Shown here: piece after piece, positions 47,014 to 55,745 of the stretch
How the letters are laid out: each line of letters opens with the position of its first letter
How positions within the stretch are numbered: the stretch's first letter is position 1
DNA from: Arthrobacter sp. MYb23
Lineage (GTDB): Bacteria; Actinomycetota; Actinomycetes; Actinomycetales; Micrococcaceae
Length of the DNA: 64,000 bases
Direction: 5' to 3'
Assembly: GCF_002979775.1 (NCBI RefSeq)
Contig: NZ_PCPR01000014.1
Span: 1 to 64,000 of the forward strand
The notes under the pieces: model-generated
Seen by the model: only the letters and a program-made list of their open reading frames with translations
Database searches by the model: none
What the model was told of the DNA's origin: nothing
Program-made: the position numbers and the translations under genes

Positions 47014-47291
47014 GTCTTTGTCTCCTCAGGCTAGCCGTGGACCCACGGCATGATTCGGGCAGGAACAGAACTGCTGGTGCGGGCCAAGGGTGACTGGTCC
47101 GGCATTGCTTCTGCAGATAGGGGGCTGCTAGCCGCTTCGGTGTTTCCAGCCTAGGGAAGCGCCGAGGGTACAAGATTCAATACCAAGAGAGACGATTCGA
47201 GAGTAAAACGTTCAACCAAGCCAAAGTGTGATCCGCGTCATGGCAAAAACCGTGTTCTGAGGCCTTGCCGGTCTAGACCAGCAGAGGATTG

Positions 47292-47900
47292 TTACTCCCC
47301 AGTGAGCAGTGTGCACGCTTTCTTCAGATCCTTCTCCGCCTCAAACAAGGACAACCTGCGGCAGCGGACAGCCTGCACCAGCCCGCTCACCAGGTGCAGG
47401 AGGATGCGGGCCCTGACGGTGTCCTTTCCCGGGTCCTTACTCAACGAACCCACTACTTCCTCGGACAGGGCGTCAATCTCGCGCAGCAGCTGCGCTGTGT
47501 CATCGTCCTTGCCCGCAGGGCGGATGAGGCAGTGCTCCACACCCGGCTGCATGACCCGCAGGTGGAAGATCTCCATCATCAAACCCGCGAGGGCGTGGCC
47601 TTTACCTTCCCTCAGCCGGACGCCGTCGCGGAGTTCCCGCAACTGTTGCCTGTAGACGGCCAGCATCAGGTGGGCTGTTGAGGGAAAGTAGCGGTAGAGC
47701 GTGCCGAGCGGGATATCGGCCCGGGCAGCGACGTCAGAAAGGCTCAAGGTATCGAACTGCCGCTGGGCAAACCCCTCTGCCGTTTTCAGAATGCGGGCAT
47801 AGCGCAGCTGCTGCCGCGGAGTGGTGGGCGCGGCAGCCATACGGGGCAACCCCGTGGTCAGGTCAAGGGAGTACGGTTCCAGTGAGTTTGATACGGGCAT
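47292..47900 (-). CDS. TetR-family transcriptional regulator
   Basis: The 202-residue protein has a helix-turn-helix (TAEGFAQRQFDTLSLSDVAARADIPLGTLYRYFPST) followed by a helical C-terminal domain of the KstR2/TetR_C_type seen in sterol and acyl-CoA regulators (AGLMMEIFHLRVMQPG). It diverges across about 200 nt from the first gene of the propeller array, so it could control it; nothing in the sequence proves this. Confidence 0.82.
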   Translation of the reverse strand: MPVSNSLEPYSLDLTTGLPRMAAAPTTPRQQLRYARILKTAEGFAQRQFDTLSLSDVAARADIPLGTLYRYFPSTAHLMLAVYRQQLRELRDGVRLREGKGHALAGLMMEIFHLRVMQPGVEHCLIRPAGKDDDTAQLLREIDALSEEVVGSLSKDPGKDTVRARILLHLVSGLVQAVRCRRLSLFEAEKDLKKACTLLTGE

Positions 47901-48103
47901 TTCCGGCGATCTCTTGGCAGGCTGACAAGGAAGCGGCCGGCGGGGTCAAAGACCGCGGCTGGCCGATCGCATCAATGATACGGGAGCAAAATGACCGTTT
48001 CCTGAGAGCTCACCTTGCGTCCACAAGCCATGCCTTTCCCGTCTATCCGCCCCTGCAGACATACACTTCATGCAGGTTTGGAAGCCACTCGGGAGGAATA
48101 CGC

Positions 48104-49231
48104 ATGGGGACATTACGACGTCGGATTGCAGCGGCGCTGCTGACCGCCACCGTGGCGGCCATGGCACTTGGTCCGCTGCCGGCGTCGGCCGCGCCCAGCA
48201 ACGGGCCGGACCCCGTGGTGAACGGTGAAGCTTTTGTGGGTAAGACGTTGACCACGGACATCGGCCCGTACACCTTCTACGGCTGCGGGGGCGGTAAAGG
48301 CCCCGACTTCACGGTCTACTGGACCAGGGACGGCTTCCTCGTAGCCGGGGAAACAACACGTAGCTACACGCTGGAGCAGGATGACACCGGCGCCCGCATG
48401 GCCGCGCACGTCACCGCCAGCACCACGGCCTGCGGCGGGGAATCGCTGCACAGCAACGAAACCAAGCCCGTGGCTGCCGCGAACAGGGCGGCAGGTTTCA
48501 CCGGACGCAGCTTTGAACTCCTGACCCGGGCCAATGATGGCTCGCTGGTGCTCTACGGGCGAAGTGGGGGCGCCTGGGACGCGGCCCGGACCGTCGGGTG
48601 GGGCTGGAGCATCTTCAATCTGGTCCTCTCGCCGGGAGACTTCAACGGTGACGGCAAGGGCGATGTGATCGCAAGGGATACCGCCGGAACCTTATACCTC
48701 TACGCGGGGGACGGAACAGGGGGCTGGAAACCGGCGCAGAGCATCGGCAAGGGCTGGAACATTTTCGACTCGATCGTCAGCCCCGGGGACTTCAACGGCG
48801 ACGGCTACAACGACGTCCTCGCCCGCGAACCCGGCGGCGCCCTCTATCTCTACCCGGGAAATGGTGCCGGGGGCTGGTTGGCGCGAACCGCCGTCGGGAC
48901 TGGCTGGAACGTCATGGACTCCATAGTGACGCCCGGCGACTTCAATGGCGACGGCAATGTGGACATCCTGGCGCGGGACCGTAGCGGGTACCTGTACTTC
49001 TACGGCGGCAACGGCGCCGGCGGCTGGTCGCGGTCCTGGATGATCGGCGTCGGATGGAACGCGCTCAAGTTCGTAGGCGGTGCCGGCGACTTCAACGGTG
49101 ATGGCTTCCCCGATGTTTACGGAGTGGATCAGCAGGGCCGCCTGCTTGCCTACTACAGCGACGGCAGGACGGGATGGAAGGGCTCCGAGGCCGTAGGAGC
49201 CGGCTTCGGATTGTTCACAGCAATCTTCTAG
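48104..49231 (+). CDS. Secreted five-bladed propeller protein, array member 1
   Basis: From ATG 48104 (GGGAGGAATACGC before it) the protein has 375 residues: a signal peptide ending near PASAAPS, then an Ig-like domain with a Cys pair (YGCGGG ... TTACGG) and YWTRDGFLV. Five consecutive repeats of about 49 residues follow, of the form PGDFNGDGxxDVLAR--GxLYLYPGNGxGGWLARTAVGTGWN. It ends SEAVGAGFGLFTAIF. Each DFNGDG loop fits a Ca site. There is no LPXTG or membrane tail, so it is probably released or bound to surface glycans. The five-blade count matches tachylectin-2 rather than seven-bladed integrin propellers. Confidence 0.82.
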   Translation: MGTLRRRIAAALLTATVAAMALGPLPASAAPSNGPDPVVNGEAFVGKTLTTDIGPYTFYGCGGGKGPDFTVYWTRDGFLVAGETTRSYTLEQDDTGARMAAHVTASTTACGGESLHSNETKPVAAANRAAGFTGRSFELLTRANDGSLVLYGRSGGAWDAARTVGWGWSIFNLVLSPGDFNGDGKGDVIARDTAGTLYLYAGDGTGGWKPAQSIGKGWNIFDSIVSPGDFNGDGYNDVLAREPGGALYLYPGNGAGGWLARTAVGTGWNVMDSIVTPGDFNGDGNVDILARDRSGYLYFYGGNGAGGWSRSWMIGVGWNALKFVGGAGDFNGDGFPDVYGVDQQGRLLAYYSDGRTGWKGSEAVGAGFGLFTAIF

Positions 49232-49282
49232 GAAGATCTCAGTCGCGGTACCATTAACCCCATAAAGTCTGGGGAGGACACA

Positions 49283-50431
49283 ATGTTTGCTTCATCACGC
49301 CCTACGTCGGGTGCGCGTCGAGTGGTGGCGGGCATTGCAGCAGCCGTGGTCGCTGCAATCGCCTTCGCGCCCGCGCCTGCCATGGCCACCATGGACCCCT
49401 CGGATCCCGTGGTTCACGGAGCGCCCTTTGTCGGCTCAACACTCACGCTTGAGATAGATCCTGCTTCCTACCGTGGCTGTGGCGCCGCTGCCGGCCCGGA
49501 CTACAGCATCTATTGGACGCGGGATGGCGTTCGGGCCAACGACCATTGGGCTTGGTGGACTTACGAGCTCGATGAATCGGATCGCGGCAAGACCATCGCT
49601 GCCCACGTCCAAGCAAGCCAAAACGGGTGCGAGCCGCTGGAAGTCAGCAGTGAAGAAACCGCCCCGATCTCAGCCTCCAACAGGGCCAACGGATTCACGG
49701 GGCGTGGCAACTTCGAGCTGCTTGCGCGCCGCTCCGACGGCACTCTCATGCTGTACCCTCGCTTGTCCGATGCCTGGGAGTCCCCCCGGACTGTCGGCCC
49801 CGGTTGGAACGGATTCAGCACCGTACTCTCCCCCGGCGACTTCACCTCCGATGGCACCAACGACATCTTGGCCAAGGACGCGGCCGGGAACCTTTTCCTC
49901 TACGCAGGCAACGGCAACGGCGGTTTCTACGCGGCTAGACAGATTGGCAGCGGCTGGAACGCCTTCAACACCATCGTCTCCCCCGGCGACTTCGACGGAG
50001 ATGGCCACAACGACATCCTTGCCCGGGACGCCGGTGGCCGCCTGTACCTCTACCCCGGTAATGGTCTAGGAGGCTGGCTCAACCGGTCGCTGGTAGGCAC
50101 CGGGTGGGATGTTGCCAACAAGATCATCACCCCCGGCGATTTCAACGGTGACAACCACGTGGACCTCTTGGCACGCGATACTTCCGGGGCCCTGCGGCTC
50201 TACAGCGGCAACGGTGCGGGTGGCTGGTCCGGGACTGCCGTCGTCGGCCAAGGTTGGGGTGGAATGACCGCCATCGGCGCTGCGGGCGACATTGACGGCA
50301 ACGGCAACGCAGACATATACGCGGTGGATGGCTCTGGCCAGCTGCTGGCGTATTACGGCGATGGCGACGGCGGATGGAACGGCGCCGCCCCCGTCGGTTG
50401 GGGCTGGGGCGGGTTCAACGCGGTGTTCTAA
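49283..50431 (+). CDS. Secreted five-bladed propeller protein, array member 2
   Basis: The 382-residue paralogue has the same plan: signal peptide ending near PAMAT, an Ig-like domain with Cys pair (RGCGAA ... QNGCEP) and YWTRDGVRA, five blades, and the end VGWGWGGFNAVF. Loops are DFTSDG, DFDGDG, DFNGDN and DIDGNG, so some Ca sites have changed. ATG 49283 follows GGGGAGGACACA. It starts 51 nt after member 1. Its stop codon region is duplicated just downstream (50423-50453). Confidence 0.82.
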   Translation: MFASSRPTSGARRVVAGIAAAVVAAIAFAPAPAMATMDPSDPVVHGAPFVGSTLTLEIDPASYRGCGAAAGPDYSIYWTRDGVRANDHWAWWTYELDESDRGKTIAAHVQASQNGCEPLEVSSEETAPISASNRANGFTGRGNFELLARRSDGTLMLYPRLSDAWESPRTVGPGWNGFSTVLSPGDFTSDGTNDILAKDAAGNLFLYAGNGNGGFYAARQIGSGWNAFNTIVSPGDFDGDGHNDILARDAGGRLYLYPGNGLGGWLNRSLVGTGWDVANKIITPGDFNGDNHVDLLARDTSGALRLYSGNGAGGWSGTAVVGQGWGGMTAIGAAGDIDGNGNADIYAVDGSGQLLAYYGDGDGGWNGAAPVGWGWGGFNAVF

Positions 50432-50453
50432 AGAAACGTCGTGTTCTAAAGAA
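50423..50453 (+). repeat. 13-nt duplication of a gene end
   Basis: GTGTTCTAAAGAA, which encodes the last residues Val-Phe and the stop of array member 2, occurs at 50423-50435 and again at 50441-50453, 18 nt apart. It looks like a scar of unequal recombination or slippage in the array. Confidence 0.75.
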
Positions 50454-50464
50454 TGGGGGAAACC

Positions 50465-52309
50465 ATGACAACGCTTTCTGGAATGCGTTACGCAAGGACA
50501 AGTTTTCGCATCCTTATGGCCACTCTTTTGTGCGCCGCCCTCGCGATCACAGTTCCTCCCCCGCGGGCCATGGCTGCAGGCCCGGAGGTGCCCTTGCCCA
50601 CTGTGGTGTCGCGGACTTCTCCGGCCACAGTGGTGCCTGGGAACACCATCTCGTTGTCCTTCACCCTCAGCGGGCCCGCCCAGCAAGTAGGTTTCACCTA
50701 CATCAATGAGGACACGCTGGAGCAGGCAACACTTTACGGGCCCACCAGCCAAGCGCCCGGGCCCTACAGCGCCCAAGCCAACGTTCCCGTCAACGGAAGC
50801 GCTTTTACGCGAACAGGACGCTACAAGCTGCTCAGCGTTGACATCGTCTTAACGTCCGGGAACGGTTCCGTTCGCTATGGCCGCGATGGCAACGTCCTTT
50901 TCCTCTCCCAAGGCCTTGAAGCTCCAACGCAGCGCCCCGGGGCCCTTGACGCAGTGGACTTCGCCGTCAACAACCCGAACTTCCCGCTGGTGGACAACCC
51001 CAACACCACTCCGCCAACCGTCACAGGCGTAGCGCGCTATGACCAAGTCCTGACGACGGACAACGGCGCTTGGACTTACCCGCCCACTGGCTTCGCATAT
51101 CAGTGGCTCAGGAACGGCCAGCCAATCCCGGGTGCCACCCTCAACACCTACCGGGTAGCCGAAGCCGACCTGGACCAGACTCTGTCAGCCCGCGTCACCG
51201 CCACTCGGGCAGGGTACCGAGCCGTGTCGTCATCATCGCTGCCGCTCACACCCACATCGACCATCACAGCCACCGCCCCCACGCTTCAAGGCAAGCTGAC
51301 CGTCGGTGAACAGCTCACAGGCGTTTTCAACGAGGGCAGCGTTGCTACGGGAACACCTGGTGGCGCCGTCAGCATCAGGTACGAATGGGTGCGGAACGGA
51401 ACTGTGATCAGCGGTGCCACCGCCAAAAACTACACACTGGCCGCGGCGGACCGTGGCGCCGTCGTCGGCTTCCGTGCGGTTGTCCAGGCCGGCGACCCGG
51501 CCACAGCCACGCGGCCGTTTACGGTGTACGGGCGCACAGTTGTGCGGAACAAGGCCCACACAGCAGGATTCGACGCCGGTACCTCCTTGGACCTGTTCGC
51601 TCGGAATGCGTCGGCGAACCTTCTTTTGTACCCGACTGACGGCGCCGGCAGATGGCAGGCAGCAAGGACGATCGGCTACGGCTGGGATGTCTTTGACCTG
51701 GTATTTTCCGCCGGTGACTTCAACGGCGACGGCAATAACGATGTCATCGCCCGGGACGATGCCGGCACCCTTTTCCTCTATCCGGGCAATGGGACCGGAG
51801 GCTGGCTGCCCCGCGCTGAGATCGGCTGGGGCTGGGACATTTTCAACTCGGTCTTTGCTGCTGGTGACTTTTCAGGGGACGGCAACAACGACCTCCTGGC
51901 CCGGACTCCCTCCGGCGCCCTGGTGCTATACCCCGGCAACGGTGCGGGTGGTTTCCGCTCCCCCGGCGCGGTTGGCCAAGGCTGGGCTGCCCTTAGCCAA
52001 GTCTTCTCCCCCGGCGATTTCGACGGCGACGGCAACCCCGATGTCATGGGCCGCGACGATGCCGGAAACCTCCGGCTCTACGGCGGCAACGGCCAGGGCG
52101 GCTGGACCACTGCCAGGGGCATCGGGACCGGGTGGAACGTGATGTCCAGGATCGGCGGCGCAGGCGACTTCAATGGCGACGGCATCAACGACGTCTGGGC
52201 CATCGACTCCGCCGCCCAGTTGAATATGTACTACGGCAATGGCAGCGGCGGATGGAAAGGCGCGGGCGTTGTCGGCTGGGGCTGGGGCGGGTTCACGGCC
52301 GTGTTCTAA
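50465..52309 (+). CDS. Secreted five-bladed propeller protein with enlarged N-terminus, array member 3
   Basis: From ATG 50465 (GGGGGA before it) the protein has 614 residues. A signal peptide ending near AMAAG precedes an unrecognised beta-rich domain (about 30-165), then two Ig-like units, one around FAYQWLRNGQPIPGATLNTY and the other around IRYEWVRNGTVISGATAKNY. Five blades follow from about residue 370 (LDLFARNASANLLLY onwards), ending VGWGWGGFTAVF. The N-terminal domain resembles that of member 5 (NxxFxLVDNPN versus FPNAAFEVINP). It begins 34 nt after member 2. Confidence 0.8.
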   Translation: MTTLSGMRYARTSFRILMATLLCAALAITVPPPRAMAAGPEVPLPTVVSRTSPATVVPGNTISLSFTLSGPAQQVGFTYINEDTLEQATLYGPTSQAPGPYSAQANVPVNGSAFTRTGRYKLLSVDIVLTSGNGSVRYGRDGNVLFLSQGLEAPTQRPGALDAVDFAVNNPNFPLVDNPNTTPPTVTGVARYDQVLTTDNGAWTYPPTGFAYQWLRNGQPIPGATLNTYRVAEADLDQTLSARVTATRAGYRAVSSSSLPLTPTSTITATAPTLQGKLTVGEQLTGVFNEGSVATGTPGGAVSIRYEWVRNGTVISGATAKNYTLAAADRGAVVGFRAVVQAGDPATATRPFTVYGRTVVRNKAHTAGFDAGTSLDLFARNASANLLLYPTDGAGRWQAARTIGYGWDVFDLVFSAGDFNGDGNNDVIARDDAGTLFLYPGNGTGGWLPRAEIGWGWDIFNSVFAAGDFSGDGNNDLLARTPSGALVLYPGNGAGGFRSPGAVGQGWAALSQVFSPGDFDGDGNPDVMGRDDAGNLRLYGGNGQGGWTTARGIGTGWNVMSRIGGAGDFNGDGINDVWAIDSAAQLNMYYGNGSGGWKGAGVVGWGWGGFTAVF

Positions 52310-52606
52310 GACGATTTCGGTTGCATTTCCCGCTTGACTTGTCTTGTTCAGAAAAAATTGCCAGGAAATTCCCAGACTTGGGTTTCGGCAATGTACTCTC
52401 ATTTCAATCACAGTGGGCGGGCGTCTCTGACCGCCTTGAATTGGGGGAACATTTTGGGGCACTTCCCGGCGTCGAGCGCGCCACTGTCAAGGACTGCTCG
52501 ACCGCATGCCCCGGGTACTATCCTGCCGCTTCGTGCAGCGTCCGCTGAGTAATCCCTCGTTCATTTTTGGTTGCCGGTCGGGCAACCCCTTTTCTGGAGG
52601 AATCCC
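52310..52606 (+). promoter_or_regulatory. Leader region of array member 4
   Basis: About 300 bases between members 3 and 4, with TTGACT at 52334-52339 as a possible -35 but no clear -10. The stretch ends in a hairpin GGTTGCC/GGCAACC (52569-52587) followed by CCCCTTTT, just before the GGAGG ribosome site. This could be an attenuator or a translation control element. Confidence 0.4.
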
Positions 52607-53845
52607 TTGGAGACCACTACTCCTATACCTGCCGCTGCGCGCAAGCGGCGGCGTTTGTATTCACTCATCACCACGTCCTTGCTTTCAGGGCTCCTGTTGG
52701 CCCCGACCTTGCCGGCTGGCGCTGCGACGCCAACTGCTGCTGTTCCGAGCCGTTACGTGTATCTCAGCGGAACCCTGCAGCTCGGTGGTGATCCAACCGT
52801 CGGCGGCCTTCTGAAAGTGGATGTCTCGAATACGTTCGCCCACGTCTCACCGGAGGGTGGGTCTGCTTCAGTTTCGTTCACCTGGACCCGCGACGGTTTG
52901 GTGATCCCAGGGGCGACGGGTCCAACCTACCGTGCGACGTCCGCGGACTTGGGACGCGTTGTCGGTGCATCAGTGACCGCCGTCTACGACCCCGAATCAG
53001 TGGGAACAGTCCAGGCTGCCCATCCTCTCCGGGTGGCCGCAGCTCCCCGTGCCCGTGGATTCAACGGAGACGGCACCCTGGATATCTTCGCCCGTGATTC
53101 CTCCGGCCGGTTGTTGCTCTACCCCACTGACGGGCGGGGCAATTGGCAAGCGACACAGGTCATCGGCTGGGGATGGAACAGCTTCAGCCTGTTGGTTTCC
53201 CCCGGAGACTTTGATGGAGACGGCACTGTTGATGTACTTGCCCGCGATGGTCAGGGACGGCTCTTCATCTACCAAGGCAACGGTTCCGGAGGCTGGAAGA
53301 GTGCCTTGCAAATAGGTCAGGGCTGGCAAAGCTTCACGAGTCTCATCGCCCCGGGGGACTTCAATGGAGACGGCACCAATGACATTCTCGCCAAGGACAA
53401 CGCCGGCAACCTCTTCCTTTACCCAGGAAATGGTGGAGGCGGGTGGCTTGCACCGACGCTGATTGGACCAGGCTGGGAACGCTACGAGGCAGTCGGAGCC
53501 GGGCATTTCTTGGGTACGTCAGACCTTGTTGTTCTCTCGCGTTCCTTCTGGGGAAACCTTGAGGTGCGAACCACAAATCGAAACGGGTGGTTCCAAGAAT
53601 ATGGCATGCCCGGCGGCTATTCCGGCTCTATTGGATGGGGCTGGGAATCAATGGCACGCATGGGCACGGCCGGTGATTTCAACGGCGACGGGGATTCGGA
53701 CGTCTACGGAATAGACGGCAGTGGCCGGCTCACAATGTACCTTGGCGACACCTCGGGTTACTCGTACTCCGGCATCTCCGGCTACCGCTGGAAAGGTTCC
53801 CCCGTTGTCGGATGGGGTTGGAACAGCCTGACAGCAGTGTTCTAG
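52607..53845 (+). CDS. Secreted five-bladed propeller protein, array member 4
   Basis: I start at TTG 52607, with GGAGG 52597-52601 before it; the open frame begins at 52571. The protein has 412 residues: basic n-region RKRRR and signal peptide ending near PAGAATP, an Ig-like domain (SFTWTRDGLVIPGATGPTY), and five blades beginning with an intact GFNGDGTLDIFARD. Blades 3-4 are degenerate (ERYEAVGAGHFLGTSDLVV) and blade 5 has an insertion rich in Ser/Tyr/Gly. It ends VGWGWNSLTAVF. Confidence 0.8.
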   Translation: METTTPIPAAARKRRRLYSLITTSLLSGLLLAPTLPAGAATPTAAVPSRYVYLSGTLQLGGDPTVGGLLKVDVSNTFAHVSPEGGSASVSFTWTRDGLVIPGATGPTYRATSADLGRVVGASVTAVYDPESVGTVQAAHPLRVAAAPRARGFNGDGTLDIFARDSSGRLLLYPTDGRGNWQATQVIGWGWNSFSLLVSPGDFDGDGTVDVLARDGQGRLFIYQGNGSGGWKSALQIGQGWQSFTSLIAPGDFNGDGTNDILAKDNAGNLFLYPGNGGGGWLAPTLIGPGWERYEAVGAGHFLGTSDLVVLSRSFWGNLEVRTTNRNGWFQEYGMPGGYSGSIGWGWESMARMGTAGDFNGDGDSDVYGIDGSGRLTMYLGDTSGYSYSGISGYRWKGSPVVGWGWNSLTAVF

Positions 53846-53895
53846 ACCGTGATTTTCCAGAGTTTGTACGTAGCTTCTCATCAGGAGATCCAGAC

Positions 53896-55743
53896 ATGAC
53901 AAACCATTCAGCGCGATTCCCGACCCGCCAACTGCGTATTTTGGCATTAATCCTGACGGTCATGCTTGCCGGTCTTCTACAGCAGGGCCCGGCAGCTGAG
54001 GCATCATCGGCGCAGGCACAAACAGCCGCCGTGAATTCTTACGTTTGGCCGCCGGACCCTGGCTTCCTGACTCTGGCAGCAGCAACCGCTGCCCCGATTC
54101 CCGTGTCCGGCGAAATGCGCTTGAACTTCACGGTGGCTCGTCCGGCCACTCGTCTTACTATCGTGATGCTCGATCCATCACAAGCCACCGCGATGTACCT
54201 ACATTGGAGTGTGCCGGCCGGCGGAGAACCCCAGGCATCCGGATCTGTGGTGCGGACTGTCAACGAGATAGACGCAACAGGGAAGTACACACTTCGGCAA
54301 GCCTCCGTGGACTTCGCAGACGGCTCAAACACCACCATAGACCCCAGGAAATACAGTGGGGATAAAGCAGTGACTGATGACTTCCCAAACGCTGCTTTTG
54401 AGGTCATCAACCCGGCCGTGCGACTCCAGCAGAATGTCAACATCACCCCCGCCTTCGTTGAGGGCGCACCTGAAACCGAAATCTGGGCGAGAGCCAATCT
54501 TGGTACTTGGCAGGGCAGCGTGTCCCGTGCTGACTACCAGTGGATGCGTAACGGCGTGGATCACGAAAGAAAGACATACGAATATGACTTTTCTTCGTTT
54601 GACGTTGGCTCAATGATTTCCTTCAGAGCAGTGGTCTACGCGCGCGGATATCTGCCCACAGAGATAGTTTCAAAAGCGGTGGGGCCCATTATTCAACCAC
54701 GACGCCCGAAGGTGTTGGGCGAAGGAGCAGTTGGATCCATCCTCCGTACCGACTTCAGCCTTGCCGAAGTTCCTGTTCCGTCGGGGGCCAACCCCGTGGT
54801 CAAATACCGCTGGGTGGGACCTCCTTATGCGGAGCGTCCAGGCGGAGCAACTTACCGTCCGACTCCGCAGGACCAAGCGCACAACTACCCTAATCACTTC
54901 GTCGCCGCAGAGGTCACTGTTTCCTCCGGCTGGGACACTTTACGGCTTGTAACCAGCCAATGGAAGGAAAACATCAAGGATTCCCACTGGTCCAGTGGGT
55001 TCGATGGCGATGGAACAACGGATATTCTGACCCGCGACCAGTCTGGCCTCCTGAGCATGTATCCCACATCGACTCAGGGCGGATGGCAGGCACCACGCAT
55101 GATCGGGCAGGGATGGTCCGGCATGACATCCATCATCAAGACAGGAGATCTTGATCGCGACGGCAAGAACGATGTGGTGGCCAGGGATGCAGCGGGCCGC
55201 CTGTTCCTCTATCCAGGAGACGGCCAAGGCGGCTGGCTCCAGCAGAGGCAAATCGGCACTGGCTGGAACGTCTTCAACAGCATATTTGCCGCGACCAGCA
55301 CCAACCTCGACGGCGGTCACAGCGGCATCTACGGCCGCGACGCCAACGGAACTCTTTGGTACTTCTCCAGCTACAGCGGTGGTGGCTTGGTCTACGGAGG
55401 ACACCCGGTGGGAACTGGGTGGAACATGTTCAATACGGTCTTCCCTGCCGGTGACTTCAACGGCGACGGCGTTGAGGAGGTGATGGGGCGGACTCCCTCC
55501 GGGCTGCTCTACAGCTACCGGCTGAATGGCTCCAGCATCGATCAAGTCCAGGTCATCGGAAATGGGTGGCAGGTGATGTCCAGGATCGGAGCTGCTGGCG
55601 ATTTCAACGCAGACGGACACCAGGATGTTTATGGCATCGACTATTCGGGCAGGATGCACATGTACTACGGCGACGGGGCCGGAGGATGGAAGGGGTCTGC
55701 CGTCGTCGGCTGGGGCTGGGGCGGTTTCACCGCGGTGTTCTAG
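53896..55743 (+). CDS. Secreted five-bladed propeller protein with enlarged N-terminus, array member 5
   Basis: From ATG 53896 (CAGGAG before it) the protein has 615 residues: signal peptide ending near PAAEASS, an unrecognised beta-rich domain (to about 165) with VARPATRLTIVMLDPS, two Ig-like units (ADYQWMRNGVD; VVKYRWVGPPY), then five blades from GFDGDGTTDILTRD to VGWGWGGFTAVF. Blades 2-3 have lost the canonical loop (TSTNLDGG), and the sequence is less G+C rich than its neighbours' blades. Same strand as the other four members, 50 nt after member 4. Confidence 0.8.
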   Translation: MTNHSARFPTRQLRILALILTVMLAGLLQQGPAAEASSAQAQTAAVNSYVWPPDPGFLTLAAATAAPIPVSGEMRLNFTVARPATRLTIVMLDPSQATAMYLHWSVPAGGEPQASGSVVRTVNEIDATGKYTLRQASVDFADGSNTTIDPRKYSGDKAVTDDFPNAAFEVINPAVRLQQNVNITPAFVEGAPETEIWARANLGTWQGSVSRADYQWMRNGVDHERKTYEYDFSSFDVGSMISFRAVVYARGYLPTEIVSKAVGPIIQPRRPKVLGEGAVGSILRTDFSLAEVPVPSGANPVVKYRWVGPPYAERPGGATYRPTPQDQAHNYPNHFVAAEVTVSSGWDTLRLVTSQWKENIKDSHWSSGFDGDGTTDILTRDQSGLLSMYPTSTQGGWQAPRMIGQGWSGMTSIIKTGDLDRDGKNDVVARDAAGRLFLYPGDGQGGWLQQRQIGTGWNVFNSIFAATSTNLDGGHSGIYGRDANGTLWYFSSYSGGGLVYGGHPVGTGWNMFNTVFPAGDFNGDGVEEVMGRTPSGLLYSYRLNGSSIDQVQVIGNGWQVMSRIGAAGDFNADGHQDVYGIDYSGRMHMYYGDGAGGWKGSAVVGWGWGGFTAVF

Positions 55744-55745
55744 GC

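Noticed and set aside
48104..55743. Integrin-like seven-bladed FG-GAP adhesin
   Set aside because: Each of the six proteins has exactly five repeats, not seven, and no cell-wall anchor; the five-bladed lectin-like interpretation fits better, although it remains unproven.
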